A stretch of 64,000 bases of DNA from Rurimicrobium sp040387755 (GCA_040387755.1 JAZKDB010000002.1:1054001-1118000); one strand, 5' to 3'; counted from the stretch's first letter, positions 16,763 to 26,032 are shown. The notes: generated by a model not told the origin, from the sequence alone. Made by a program: numbers and translations.

Positions 16763-18601
16763 TTATTCGACAGTTACCGATTTAGCCAAATTCCTTGGCT
16801 GATCTACGTTACAGCCTCTCATAATAGCAATATGATATGCGAGTAACTGAAGAGGAACAATGGTAACAAGTGGAGAAATAATTTCATCTACTTCTGGAAC
16901 TTCTATCACATGATCAGCAATTTCTTTAATCTGAGTATCACCTTTGTTGACAATAGCAATGATTTTGCCCTTGCGCGCTTTTACTTCCTGAATATTGGAA
17001 ACTATTTTCTCATAGGCACTTTTATTGGTAGCTAAAAACACTACTGGCATTTCTTCGTCAATCAATGCAATAGGGCCATGCTTCATCTCTGCAGCAGGAT
17101 AACCTTCGGCATGTATATAAGATATTTCTTTAAGTTTTAATGCTCCTTCCATGGCTACAGGATAGTTATATCCACGTCCCAGATAAAGGAAATTGTTAGC
17201 ATCTTTGTATACAGCTGCTATTTTCTTAATCTCATCATCTAGGGCTAACACTTCTTTTATTTTCTCCGGCACACTTTCCAATTCATATAAAATCTGTCTC
17301 AGCTTAGACTGGGGTATTGTACCTTTCGACTGTGCAATTTGCAAAGCAATCAATATTAATACGGAAACTTGTGTAGAAAAAGCCTTTGTTGATGCTACAC
17401 CAATCTCAGGGCCTGCATGGGTATAAGAACCCGCATGTGTTGCACGTGCTATTGAGGAGCCGATTACATTACATATCCCATAAACCAGAGCTTGCCTTTC
17501 TTTTGCCAATTCAATGGCTGCAAGTGTATCGGCTGTTTCGCCTGATTGAGAAATAGCTATTATAAAATCAGATTCTTTAACGATTGGATTACGGTAGCGA
17601 AACTCTGAAGCATATTCAACTTCGACAGGTACACGGGCCAAGTCTTCAATGATATACTCACCCAACAAACCACTGTGCCATGAGGTGCCACAGGCTGTTA
17701 TCAGGAATCTATCTGCTTTATTAATTCGGTTACTGTATTCAGTGATACCACCCATTTTTACCCAGCCCCCGGCAGCATTCATTCTACCACGGAAAGAATC
17801 TTCAATAACCTTGGGTTGTTCATAAATTTCTTTGAGCATATAATGCTCGAAATTGCCTTTTTCAATTGCCTCCAGATTCATCTCCAGCTTTTGTATTGCA
17901 TGAGACTTCACAACATTACCAAGGTTTTTGATGGTAAAACTGCCCTTTCTGTCTACCACTACATACTCTTCATCGTCAAGATAGATAACGTTTTTAGTAA
18001 ACTCTATAATCGGAGAAGCATCAGATGCAACAAAGAATTCTTTCTCTCCGATTCCCAAAACCAAAGGACTGCCTTTTCTTGCAGCTATGAGCCTGTCCGG
18101 ATTATTTTTATCAATTACGACTATGGCATAAGCACCAATTACTTCATTCAAGGCAATACGTACTGCCTCATCCAAAGGTAAATTTTCCTGCTTCTGAACC
18201 TCTTCGATAAGATTTACCAAAACTTCAGTATCCGTCTCAGAATGAAAAATATAACCTCTCTTTTTAAGTTCTTCTTTTATCGGACCATAATTTTCAATAA
18301 TCCCATTATGAATTAAGGCTATGTTGCCGGAATTAGACAAATGTGGATGTGCGTTAACATCATTAGGAACACCATGGGTTGCCCAACGTGTATGCCCTAT
18401 ACCGACTGTAGCACTTAAAGGCTTATCGGCTGCATACTCTTCCAGAACCGAAACTTTGCCTTGCTTCTTATAAATATTTAATGAGCCATTCAGCAAAGCA
18501 ACACCTGCACTGTCATAACCCCTATATTCAAGTCTTTTGAGCCCCTTAATCAATATTGGATAGGCTTCCTTATTGCCAATATATGCTACTATACCACACA
18601 T
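16763..18601 (-). CDS. glmS: Glutamine-fructose-6-phosphate aminotransferase (isomerizing)
   Basis: This 612-residue enzyme makes glucosamine-6-phosphate, the first step towards peptidoglycan and LPS amino sugars. The N-terminal nucleophile Cys2 is present (MCGIVAYIGN). The glutaminase domain continues with GYDSAGVAL, GHTRWATHG and DTEVLVNLI. Two SIS sugar-isomerase domains follow, with TACGTSWHSGL, SQSGETADTLAA and LKLKEISYIHAEGYPAAEMKHGPIALI, and the C-terminus ends RNLAKSVTVE as expected. The gene starts 18 bases after the DUF4270 stop, so it is in an operon with DUF4270 and the GT5-like gene. This short spacing leaves no room for a glmS ribozyme. Confidence 0.98.
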   Translation of the reverse strand: MCGIVAYIGNKEAYPILIKGLKRLEYRGYDSAGVALLNGSLNIYKKQGKVSVLEEYAADKPLSATVGIGHTRWATHGVPNDVNAHPHLSNSGNIALIHNGIIENYGPIKEELKKRGYIFHSETDTEVLVNLIEEVQKQENLPLDEAVRIALNEVIGAYAIVVIDKNNPDRLIAARKGSPLVLGIGEKEFFVASDASPIIEFTKNVIYLDDEEYVVVDRKGSFTIKNLGNVVKSHAIQKLEMNLEAIEKGNFEHYMLKEIYEQPKVIEDSFRGRMNAAGGWVKMGGITEYSNRINKADRFLITACGTSWHSGLLGEYIIEDLARVPVEVEYASEFRYRNPIVKESDFIIAISQSGETADTLAAIELAKERQALVYGICNVIGSSIARATHAGSYTHAGPEIGVASTKAFSTQVSVLILIALQIAQSKGTIPQSKLRQILYELESVPEKIKEVLALDDEIKKIAAVYKDANNFLYLGRGYNYPVAMEGALKLKEISYIHAEGYPAAEMKHGPIALIDEEMPVVFLATNKSAYEKIVSNIQEVKARKGKIIAIVNKGDTQIKEIADHVIEVPEVDEIISPLVTIVPLQLLAYHIAIMRGCNVDQPRNLAKSVTVE

Positions 18602-18619
18602 ATTTTCTAAATGTTGTTT

Positions 18620-20035
18620 TTAAAGTTTGGTATAAACCACGTTTAATTTTATTCTGTATGCCGGTTGGCTGTAACTACTTCCAGCAGCAGTCAATCTATA
18701 TGCTCCGATAAAAGTTTGCGTGCCATTTATGCGCAATCTAAGTTCTTTTCTTTGCTCTACAATGGCATTTTGTAATTCTCTGGGAATATTTATTACATAC
18801 TGATTTACAATAAGGCCACCCAAAACGGCATTTCTAAGATTACCATCAATAAAATAAAGTGGTGATGAAGAACTAACGGGGTTTCTATCTGCCACAACTC
18901 TTCTGCTACCATATTCGTCTATTACCTCAGGATAAATACGCGTAGGGGCAGCAAACACCGCATCTAAAGGTGAAGATATCTGGGTAATTACCAGCTCTGC
19001 TTTGTTCACTATACATTTCGGCAAATTCTTAGCATATGGAATTCGTAAGTCCAAACCTGCACCAGGTAAGTTTTGGATTAAAAATGTATTATCACTGAGA
19101 GATGTCGAAGCAAATAACGCTTTTGCTGGTGTACCCGTGTAATCACGGATTACACGACTATAAAAACCTGTTTTGGTTTGAGTGGCCGTTGGATCAAACG
19201 GGTACGATGCAGTTAAAGTATCAGTAATCAGACCACTGCTATTTTTAGTGTGATAATACATCACAATATTTGCCTTGGAATAAATGTCATCACCTGTTAA
19301 TCTAAAGTAGGGCATAGTATTTCCCTTTATTTCAGAATTAATAAAAACACCTTTAAAATAATCGATAAAATTTGCAGTATTAGCATACTCATTACCTCCG
19401 GTTTTTGATATCAGTTCGTTCATCAAATCATTATTAATCCGCATCCTGATGTGTGAAGAACGATTTACCCCTGCTACTTTTACTGAATCTCTGTATGATT
19501 TTATTAAATCGGGCAAATAAACGGTCGTACTTGCAATAGGGCTGGCTTCAACAGCTTTGGCGGGCGAGGTAGCATAATAAATAGAATCGAAATAAATCGA
19601 CTCGGTCATTCTGTAAGCATTAAACGTCTGATAGCCTGCACTGTTGGTAGTGTCGCCATAAGTAAATCCACTGTATGGCAATACCAACACAGCCGAGTCT
19701 ATTTGATATTTCGATTGATCAAATGAATAATTATCCTGCGGAGGGCGAACCTGAAAATAAAAGCTGGAAGTGGTCTTCCCAAAGTATGGGTCATTGGTTA
19801 TGGAACCAGCACCTACATAAACCGGGAATGAAGAGCTGAAAGCGTTGGTAATAACAGTATCATCCAGCACACTCTTTGTCAATAGACTAAGTGTATCTGT
19901 ACCAAAAACAGTAATATTATCAATTGCCGGTACAACATCTGTTCTAATAACAGTATTCTCCTTACAGGAAGACAGTAAAACCAAGGCAGTCAGTGAAAGA
20001 GAAAATAACTTCTGGATAGTATCGCGGTAAAACAA
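18620..20035 (-). CDS. DUF4270 family lipoprotein
   Basis: This 471-residue protein has a lipoprotein signal with lipobox LLSSC (C24) and belongs to the DUF4270 family of Bacteroidota (mature start near FGTDTLSLLTKSVLDDTVIT, then PYFGKTTSSFYFQV). It is predicted to be mostly beta strand and attached to the outer membrane. The only reasonable start is a TTG at 20033-20035: a stop codon lies about 16 codons upstream in frame and no ATG precedes the signal sequence. It sits between the half-length GT5 gene (36-base gap) and glmS (18-base gap), an arrangement that suggests a shared role in envelope carbohydrate. The function is unknown. Confidence 0.85.
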   Translation of the reverse strand: MFYRDTIQKLFSLSLTALVLLSSCKENTVIRTDVVPAIDNITVFGTDTLSLLTKSVLDDTVITNAFSSSFPVYVGAGSITNDPYFGKTTSSFYFQVRPPQDNYSFDQSKYQIDSAVLVLPYSGFTYGDTTNSAGYQTFNAYRMTESIYFDSIYYATSPAKAVEASPIASTTVYLPDLIKSYRDSVKVAGVNRSSHIRMRINNDLMNELISKTGGNEYANTANFIDYFKGVFINSEIKGNTMPYFRLTGDDIYSKANIVMYYHTKNSSGLITDTLTASYPFDPTATQTKTGFYSRVIRDYTGTPAKALFASTSLSDNTFLIQNLPGAGLDLRIPYAKNLPKCIVNKAELVITQISSPLDAVFAAPTRIYPEVIDEYGSRRVVADRNPVSSSSPLYFIDGNLRNAVLGGLIVNQYVINIPRELQNAIVEQRKELRLRINGTQTFIGAYRLTAAGSSYSQPAYRIKLNVVYTKL

Positions 20036-20071
20036 GTGAAAAAATTTAAAGCGAAGAAAATAAAAACAAAA

Positions 20072-20899
20072 CTAAGAGTCTGTTAAGCTTTTATACAAAT
20101 CTATCAATGAAGTAATATCATCTGTCCATTCAGGACTGAAAGGAATCACCTTTTTGGTACGACTTGGCTTTACTTCGTCTGTAATTTTTGTACTTATTTT
20201 CTTATCCCCCATTATCACAATATCGGCATACTTAGCACCTCCAAGAGTAAGAGAAGTATTGGTTCTGTCCTTAAATACTTCCAAATCCTTTTCTTTAATA
20301 TCTGCGCTAATCATAGCCTTTTTTACAAACTGATCGCTTAACTTTTCTTTAAACTGATCTGCCTGAACGGTATATATAGACTTAGTAAACCCAAAAACAG
20401 GTTCCTTTTTATAGGTTGTCTTTAAAAATAACGGTACGAGCGATGTCATCCAACCATGACAATGGATAACATTTGGGGGCCATCCAAATTTTTTCACTGT
20501 TTCTAATGCGCTTTTACAGAAAAATACAGTCCTGTCTGCATTATCATCATAAAATTTATCATTTTCATCACGAAAAACGAATTTACGTTTAAAGTAATCG
20601 TCATTGTCCATGAAGTAAACTTGTAAGCGTGCATTAGGTAATGAAGCAACTTTAATAATCAGAGGGTAATCATCTTTATCAACAATAATATTAATACCTG
20701 AAAGGCGAACAACTTCGTGCAATTTATGACGACGCTCGTTGATGACGCCAAAACGAGGCATTATGATTCTGATCTCAATTCCTGCTTCAAAAGTTTTTAT
20801 TGCCAACTTATTTAATACATTCGCAAATTCTGAAAACTCTAAGTAAGGAGAAAGTTCATTACAGATAATGAGGATTCGTTTTTTGGTATCTACCGTCAT
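20072..20899 (-). CDS. Half-length glycogen/starch synthase-like (GT5 N-domain) protein
   Basis: This 275-residue protein resembles only the N-terminal half of GT5 glycogen synthases: ILIICNELSPYLEFSEFANVL at the N-terminus, IRIIMPRFG, then the central FFCKSALETVKKFGWPPNVIHCHGWMTSLVPLFL segment and a truncated end. Two features differ from active glycogen synthases. The ADP-glucose-binding Lys-x-Gly-Gly near the N-terminus is missing (LEFSEF stands there), and the whole C-terminal GT-B domain with the catalytic Glu residues is absent. It ends in a complete ORF, so it is not a recent frameshift. Similar short proteins are found next to panC in other Bacteroidota (family knowledge). It heads the operon with DUF4270 and glmS. 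Catalysis is doubtful; a binding or regulatory role is possible. Confidence 0.82.
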   Translation of the reverse strand: MTVDTKKRILIICNELSPYLEFSEFANVLNKLAIKTFEAGIEIRIIMPRFGVINERRHKLHEVVRLSGINIIVDKDDYPLIIKVASLPNARLQVYFMDNDDYFKRKFVFRDENDKFYDDNADRTVFFCKSALETVKKFGWPPNVIHCHGWMTSLVPLFLKTTYKKEPVFGFTKSIYTVQADQFKEKLSDQFVKKAMISADIKEKDLEVFKDRTNTSLTLGGAKYADIVIMGDKKISTKITDEVKPSRTKKVIPFSPEWTDDITSLIDLYKSLTDS

Positions 20900-20956
20900 G
20901 CTTAAAATTTAAGTGAAAATGAATGACCTTAGAAAAAGTCAAAAAATTTTAGGCTG

Positions 20957-20964
20957 CAAAATTA
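20957..20964 (-). promoter_or_regulatory. -7 element for the GT5-like/DUF4270/glmS operon
   Basis: The minus strand reads TAATTTTG, an exact TAnnTTTG match, 58 bases upstream of the first ATG, in the divergent gap to panC. Confidence 0.45.
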
Positions 20965-21021
20965 CTAAAATATTAATTCGAAAATGGTTTTATTTGCAGC
21001 GCCTAATTTAAAACGCACATT

Positions 21022-21876
21022 ATGATTGTTTTCAAAACAAGTTTGGAACTACAGATTTACCTTCAATCCCTTAAAAAAGAAGGGGCTTCAATAGGCTTTA
21101 TCCCTACAATGGGCGCTTTACATAAAGGCCACATCTCATTGATTGACACAGCTAAAAAGGAATCAAAACTGGCTGTGTGCAGCATTTTTGTTAACCCGGC
21201 TCAATTTAACGACAAACAGGATTTTGAAAAATATCCAAGTACAATTGCCGATGATATTCTCCTATTGGAGACTGCAGAATGTGACGTGCTATTTCTTCCT
21301 TCTGTTGAAGAAATTTACCCTAATGGCTCCGATAATGCCAAATCGTATCATTTCGGCGACTTGGAGCATATATTTGAAGGAGCACAACGACCCGGGCACT
21401 TTAATGGTGTTGGCAAAGTGGTTGCCATATTATTAGAAATTGTTATGCCTGATGCCTTGTATATGGGCAGCAAAGATTTTCAACAATGCCTGATAGTCAA
21501 AGACCTTTGTAAGCAAATGGGTCTGGCTAAGCAAATTAAATTTGTTGCCTGCCCAACACAGCGTGAAGCTGATGGTCTGGCTATGAGTTCGCGAAACAGA
21601 AGGCTGAATGAATCTCAAAGAGCCATAGCAGGTTTATTGTACCAATGCCTGGTTTCTATCCAAAGTAAAGCGCTGCTGGATACACCGTTTTCTGTAGTAG
21701 CGAAAGAATGTATGGATTTACTTCTTGCCAAAAACATTGACCTTGAATATGTCAGTATTGCCGAGGCAGACACACTTACTCCCTTGAAAGATTTTGATAC
21801 TAATAAAAAAATGGTAGCTCTGATTGCTGCCAAAATAGGCAATGTTCGATTGATTGACAATATGATTCTTAACTAA
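21022..21876 (+). CDS. panC: Pantothenate synthetase (pantoate-beta-alanine ligase)
   Basis: This 284-residue enzyme joins pantoate and beta-alanine with ATP, a late step of pantothenate and CoA synthesis. It is a class I tRNA-synthetase-like nucleotidyl transferase: the HIGH-type motif is in GFIPTMGALHKGHISLI, followed by SIFVNPAQFN, PGHFNGVGKVVAILLEIV, ALYMGSKDFQQCLIVKDL and a KMSK-like AMSSRNRRL. The length is standard. It is divergent from the GT5-like gene by 122 bases, and a TonB receptor gene follows after 16 bases on the same strand. panD is not in the window. Confidence 0.97.
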   Translation: MIVFKTSLELQIYLQSLKKEGASIGFIPTMGALHKGHISLIDTAKKESKLAVCSIFVNPAQFNDKQDFEKYPSTIADDILLLETAECDVLFLPSVEEIYPNGSDNAKSYHFGDLEHIFEGAQRPGHFNGVGKVVAILLEIVMPDALYMGSKDFQQCLIVKDLCKQMGLAKQIKFVACPTQREADGLAMSSRNRRLNESQRAIAGLLYQCLVSIQSKALLDTPFSVVAKECMDLLLAKNIDLEYVSIAEADTLTPLKDFDTNKKMVALIAAKIGNVRLIDNMILN

Positions 21877-21892
21877 ATCTGCTTACTGGCGA

Positions 21893-24109
21893 ATGAGAAA
21901 AACACTAGTCCTTATTTTGGGCATTTCAAGCTATGTCCAAGCCAATGCCCAATCAGATACAGATGAAAAAAACGGCTTTCAAAAAACATTAAATGAAGTA
22001 ATTGTTTCAGGAAATATCTTCCCGGAAAGAAAAAAGAATGTTGTTCAGAAAGTAGATGTCATTACCTCAAAACAAATGACAGAAATGAATGCCCAGAACA
22101 CTGCCGATGTATTGAGTAATACAGGACAGGTCTTTGTGCAAAAAAGCCAGCAGGGCGGAGGTAGCCCGGTAATTCGAGGATTTGAAGCAAGCAGAATACA
22201 GCTCAATATTGACGGCATCAGATGTAATAATGCAATTTTCAGGGCAGGACATTTACAGAATATTATTAGTATAGATAACAACGTTTTGGATAGAATTGAA
22301 ATTTTGAGTGGTCCATCCTCTACTATTCATGGCAGTGATGCATTAGGAGGAGTAATCCTGTTAAAAACCAAAGATGCTGTACACGGGAAAACACGCAGAA
22401 TAGAAATTACTGGTGCTAATGCTTTAGTACGTTATTCGACAGTCAACAGAGAAAATACTACCAGTGCAAGTATTAGTTTTGGCAATAAAAAATGGGCCTC
22501 CTTGACCAATGTTACATTTTCTCAGTTCGATGATTTGATTCAGGGAAAAAACGGTACAGACTCTATTACTAAACTTTGGAAAAAGAATTTTGTCGTTCAA
22601 CGTATCAATGGACAAGATTCCATGGTACGCAACCAAAATCCCTATAAGCAAGTCGCCACAGGATACAGCCAATTTGATTTGCTTCAGAAATTTTCATTTA
22701 TACCAGGTAAAAACAGCAAACACAGTATTAATTTCCAATTGTCAAATTCAAGTGATATTCCAAGATATGACAGACTAACGGAAACCACCGCTGCAGGTGT
22801 AGCTAAAAATGCAGAATGGTATTACGGTCCTCAGGTTCGCAGCCTTACGGCTTACAAATTTGAAATAAGTAAACTACGTGGATTCTTTGATGATTTCTCT
22901 GCTACTGCAAGTCATCAATTCTGGAAAGAAAGCAGACACAACAGAAGTTTTGGCAAATCAATTTTGAGCAACAGAGAAGAACGAATTAATGTGCTCGGTT
23001 ATAATATTTCTGCACGAAAAAAAGGAAAAGTACACGAATTAAGCCTCGGAACAGATGCTCAGTTTAACTTTCTGAAATCTGAAGCTGATGGACTCAATAT
23101 TAATACGGGCGAACAAAGTAAAATTGACACCCGATATCCTGATGGCAATAACAAAATGAATCTGTTAGGCTTTTTTGCTCAACACACTATGAAATTGGAT
23201 GACGGCAAAATTGTCATCAATGATGGGCTTCGGTTCAACTACAATTATTTACACTCCAACATTGTGGATACATCTGTTCAGTTTCATCTGCCAGTTACTG
23301 ACCTTAAACAAAACAATACTGCACTTACTGGTAATATTGGTGTGGCATATATGCCTCAAAATGAGCTACGCTTAACGGCTAACTTTTCTACAGGTTTCCG
23401 TTCGCCCAACTTTGACGACATGACCAAGGTTTTCGAATCTAATAAAAATCAATTAATTGTTCCAAATCCGAACCTTAAGCCTGAGTTTACACAAAATTAT
23501 GAACTAGGTATGCAATACAGTAAAGGTATCGCCAGTCTTAGTGCTTACGGCTTCTACACAAATTTTACCAATGCAATTGTAACTGATTTCTTCACTTATA
23601 AAGGTGCCGATTCTGCATTGTATAATGGCAATATGACAAGGGTTTTTGCCAGTCAGAATAAAGCAAAAGCCTTTTTGTATGGAGGTGGATTGGAAGGTAC
23701 GATAAGGCCATCCACTAATTTTTCTATGTTTGCTTCCATTAATTATACCTACGGAAGATTTGATAATGATACATCTCTAGTTCCATTAGATCATATTCCT
23801 CCGGTAACAGGAAGAATAGGTATGCGCTATGCAGAAAGGAAATGGTATACAGAATTATATAGTCTCTATAATGGAAAGAAAAAACTAGTGGATTATAACC
23901 CTGGAGGAGAAGACAACTTACTCTATGCTACACCTAATGGAATGCCAGGCTGGTATACTGTTAATCTTAGAGTAGGCGCAACTGTAATTGAGCACTTGGC
24001 GTTACAAGCTGGCGTAGAAAACATTTTAGACAAAAACTATAGATATTTTGCTTCAGGAATGAGTGCCGCCGGTAGAAATCTGGTCATCTCTATGCGATAT
24101 CAGTTTTAA
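21893..24109 (+). CDS. TonB-dependent outer-membrane receptor, heme/transferrin receptor-like plug
   Basis: This 738-residue receptor has a signal peptide ending VQANAQ and, unlike SusC-type receptors, no CarboxypepD_reg domain. The plug domain begins near residue 50 (VVQKVDVITSKQM), with RGFEASRIQLNIDGIR, GHLQNIISIDNNVLDRIEIL and STIHGSDALGGVI, a pattern close to heme and transferrin/lactoferrin receptors. The beta-barrel ends with NLVISMRYQF, whose terminal Phe is the usual outer-membrane insertion signal. It probably imports an iron source or cobalamin-type ligand (inference). It starts 16 bases after panC and may be co-transcribed. It is convergent with the YiiX-like gene, with only 18 bases between stops and no clear terminator. 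Confidence 0.93.
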   Translation: MRKTLVLILGISSYVQANAQSDTDEKNGFQKTLNEVIVSGNIFPERKKNVVQKVDVITSKQMTEMNAQNTADVLSNTGQVFVQKSQQGGGSPVIRGFEASRIQLNIDGIRCNNAIFRAGHLQNIISIDNNVLDRIEILSGPSSTIHGSDALGGVILLKTKDAVHGKTRRIEITGANALVRYSTVNRENTTSASISFGNKKWASLTNVTFSQFDDLIQGKNGTDSITKLWKKNFVVQRINGQDSMVRNQNPYKQVATGYSQFDLLQKFSFIPGKNSKHSINFQLSNSSDIPRYDRLTETTAAGVAKNAEWYYGPQVRSLTAYKFEISKLRGFFDDFSATASHQFWKESRHNRSFGKSILSNREERINVLGYNISARKKGKVHELSLGTDAQFNFLKSEADGLNINTGEQSKIDTRYPDGNNKMNLLGFFAQHTMKLDDGKIVINDGLRFNYNYLHSNIVDTSVQFHLPVTDLKQNNTALTGNIGVAYMPQNELRLTANFSTGFRSPNFDDMTKVFESNKNQLIVPNPNLKPEFTQNYELGMQYSKGIASLSAYGFYTNFTNAIVTDFFTYKGADSALYNGNMTRVFASQNKAKAFLYGGGLEGTIRPSTNFSMFASINYTYGRFDNDTSLVPLDHIPPVTGRIGMRYAERKWYTELYSLYNGKKKLVDYNPGGEDNLLYATPNGMPGWYTVNLRVGATVIEHLALQAGVENILDKNYRYFASGMSAAGRNLVISMRYQF

Positions 24110-24127
24110 CAACGTCGGATTTGATGA

Positions 24128-24772
24128 TTACTTTTTATAGAAATACATAACCAAATTGGGAGATAATGAAATTCCTCCCGGGTTAATACCTGCCCATCCC
24201 TCCGGGATGGGCATTTTTAATTCCTGATAGTATTGCACCCAAACAGGAAAAAAGGTATCACTGTTGGGTTGTTTAAAAGTCATTGGACGGAGTAAAAAGA
24301 AATCTTTGTTTTGATTCGCTTCTTTAAACGCATCATAAAGCAACTCAGAACAATAATACTTTCCATTATCATAAACGAAAGCATCATCATAGGGGATGCC
24401 AATCTTTTGTCTCGCCACTTCTACTGCTGTAAGCGCTATTTTTTTGTATCCCTTCTTGACTCTACCCAGCAAGATTTCATTTTTACTACGTTGTACAAAA
24501 ACAGAAAGTGCTGTACGCTGAACCTTGCTACCAATGGCTTCAATGATATAAATGCTGTCCGCTTCGATGCTGACCAAACCTATATGAGAAAAATGCCTTC
24601 CACCATAGCTTTTCGTAACTTGTTCGATAGCGTCACATAATGGACCGCAATCCAAATCCTGAAACAACAAATCTCCTGACCTGAGTTTTCCATAATTATC
24701 CTTTTGAGCCTGAACAACTTTGGAGGAAAGGGAAAGGGAAAAAAACAAAATAATTGCTACTAAAATACGCAT
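24128..24772 (-). CDS. YiiX/YebB-like permuted NlpC/P60 cysteine hydrolase
   Basis: This 214-residue exported protein has a signal peptide ending VVQAQ. The ATG at 24770-24772 gives a proper signal start (MRILVAIILFFSL); a GTG three codons earlier is possible but less likely. It matches the circularly permuted papain-like hydrolases of the YiiX/YebB/YaeF type: SGDLLFQDLDCG, catalytic His in RHFSHIGLV and catalytic Cys in KYYCSELLYDAF. Such proteins cleave amides or peptides at the envelope; the substrate is unknown. It is encoded opposite the TonB receptor and shares a 158-base divergent gap with the Fe-S carrier gene. Confidence 0.86.
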   Translation of the reverse strand: MRILVAIILFFSLSLSSKVVQAQKDNYGKLRSGDLLFQDLDCGPLCDAIEQVTKSYGGRHFSHIGLVSIEADSIYIIEAIGSKVQRTALSVFVQRSKNEILLGRVKKGYKKIALTAVEVARQKIGIPYDDAFVYDNGKYYCSELLYDAFKEANQNKDFFLLRPMTFKQPNSDTFFPVWVQYYQELKMPIPEGWAGINPGGISLSPNLVMYFYKK

Positions 24773-24897
24773 GGAAAACACCTAATAATGACTATAAACG
24801 ATAAAGCAATATTATTGCATTTTAAGAGAATGCTAAATTTGCTCTGCCCTTATAGGTCATTTGGTTTTATCAATAGCAACAATAAACTTTGCTGTAT

Positions 24898-24905
24898 TAC
24901 CTTTG
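24898..24905 (+). promoter_or_regulatory. -7 element for the A-type Fe-S carrier gene
   Basis: TACCTTTG is an exact TAnnTTTG match 25 bases before the ATG at 24931. Confidence 0.5.
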
Positions 24906-24930
24906 TATCAGTAAAATAATTTAAAAAGAA

Positions 24931-25275
24931 ATGGAAACTTCAATATCAGCACCGGTATCATTTACCGACGGTGCGGTGAAAGAATTAAAAAGATTAATGA
25001 ATGAGCCAGGATTTGACTCCACCCAATTTTTGCGTGTTGGTGTTAAAGGTGGCGGATGTTCCGGAATGACTTATGTATTGGGGTTTGACCAAAAGGAATC
25101 AGATGATGAAACTTTTGAAATTGATGGAATCCCGGTGATTATGAAACAGGCACATGGAATCTATTTGCTGGGTATCAATATTCACTTTGAGGACGGATTG
25201 AATGCCCGCGGATTTACATTTAACAACCCAAATGCAAGTAGTACCTGTGGATGCGGTACCTCATTTGCTGTCTAA
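24931..25275 (+). CDS. A-type iron-sulfur cluster carrier (IscA/SufA/ErpA family)
   Basis: This 114-residue HesB/IscA-family protein carries or inserts iron-sulfur clusters. The three metal-binding cysteines are intact: C43 in KGGGCSGMTY, and C106 and C108 in STCGCGTSF. The middle also matches the family (IHFEDGLNARGFTFNNPNAS). It cannot be told from sequence whether it is closer to IscA, SufA or ErpA; there are no suf or isc genes nearby. It has its own -7 element, and the next gene begins 8 bases after its stop, so the two are probably co-transcribed. Confidence 0.95.
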   Translation: METSISAPVSFTDGAVKELKRLMNEPGFDSTQFLRVGVKGGGCSGMTYVLGFDQKESDDETFEIDGIPVIMKQAHGIYLLGINIHFEDGLNARGFTFNNPNASSTCGCGTSFAV

Positions 25276-25283
25276 ATTCTGGT

Positions 25284-25925
25284 ATGAGATTAGTATTATT
25301 ATATTTTCTGTTACTATTGTGCAACAGCCTGAATAGCATTGCCCAAAACAAAACTGAAATCAATCAGTTGGACGAGTCGGGAAAGCCACATGGCTTATGG
25401 TACACCTATACACCGGCAGAGCGTGGAGAAGCTGCTGAGAGCAAATTTGGTCATTATGATCATGGAGACAAAATGGGTCTTTGGTATGTCAATGATGGTA
25501 AAGGGAATATGATTTCTATCGAAACCTTTAAATTCAATGTGCGAGATGGTGAGGCAAAGTATTTCGAAAATGGCCAACTTACTTGTATTGGACATTACCG
25601 AGGTCTCAATCCTAAAGTAGCATTGGATACTGTACTTATTGTCGACCCCATAACAGGAGATGAAAAATGGGTAAGTGTTCCCACCGAAAGAGGAAGTGTA
25701 AGGCATGGCAGTTGGCGTTTCTATGACGAGTTTAGTGGCCGTCTAATCAAAGAAGAACAATATCAGATTGACGAACTAATCTATAAAAAAGACTTCTCTA
25801 TCTCGGCCTCAGACAGTGCCTTCTATCAAAAGAGAAATGCCATTTTACCTCACAAGGGTAATAAATTACCGCCATCTTCAAAATTCAAATCCAAAGAACC
25901 TGCCAAAAGCCTTATCGGTGGCTAA
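25284..25925 (+). CDS. Exported MORN-repeat (YwqK-like) protein
   Basis: This 213-residue protein has a signal peptide (start MRLVLLYFLLLL, cleavage near SIAQN). The mature part has MORN/YwqK-type repeats with the pattern G-x-x-x-G-x-W/Y-x-x-Y: GKPHGLWYTYTP, GDKMGLWYV, VRDGEAKYFENGQL and VRHGSWRFYDEFSGRLIKEEQY. The longer reading frame opens inside the upstream gene; the ATG at 25284 gives the signal peptide directly. Such repeats form a beta meander and often mediate surface or protein contacts; the role is unknown. It is followed by batD after 107 bases, with a separate -7 element in between. Confidence 0.85.
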   Translation: MRLVLLYFLLLLCNSLNSIAQNKTEINQLDESGKPHGLWYTYTPAERGEAAESKFGHYDHGDKMGLWYVNDGKGNMISIETFKFNVRDGEAKYFENGQLTCIGHYRGLNPKVALDTVLIVDPITGDEKWVSVPTERGSVRHGSWRFYDEFSGRLIKEEQYQIDELIYKKDFSISASDSAFYQKRNAILPHKGNKLPPSSKFKSKEPAKSLIGG

Positions 25926-25988
25926 TCAAACTTATTTGTTTTAACGGAGTTTTAACCCCACAGCATGATGATAAGTGCATTGGGCTGT

Positions 25989-25996
25989 TATTTTTG
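25989..25996 (+). promoter_or_regulatory. -7 element for batD-batE-deacetylase
   Basis: TATTTTTG is an exact TAnnTTTG match 36 bases before the batD ATG. Confidence 0.4.
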
Positions 25997-26032
25997 TGAG
26001 CAGATAAATATTGATTTATTTGTTGAGCAACT

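Noticed and set aside
18602..18619. glmS ribozyme upstream of glmS
   Set aside because: Only 18 bases separate glmS from the upstream gene, too short for the ribozyme, which is also mainly found in Firmicutes.
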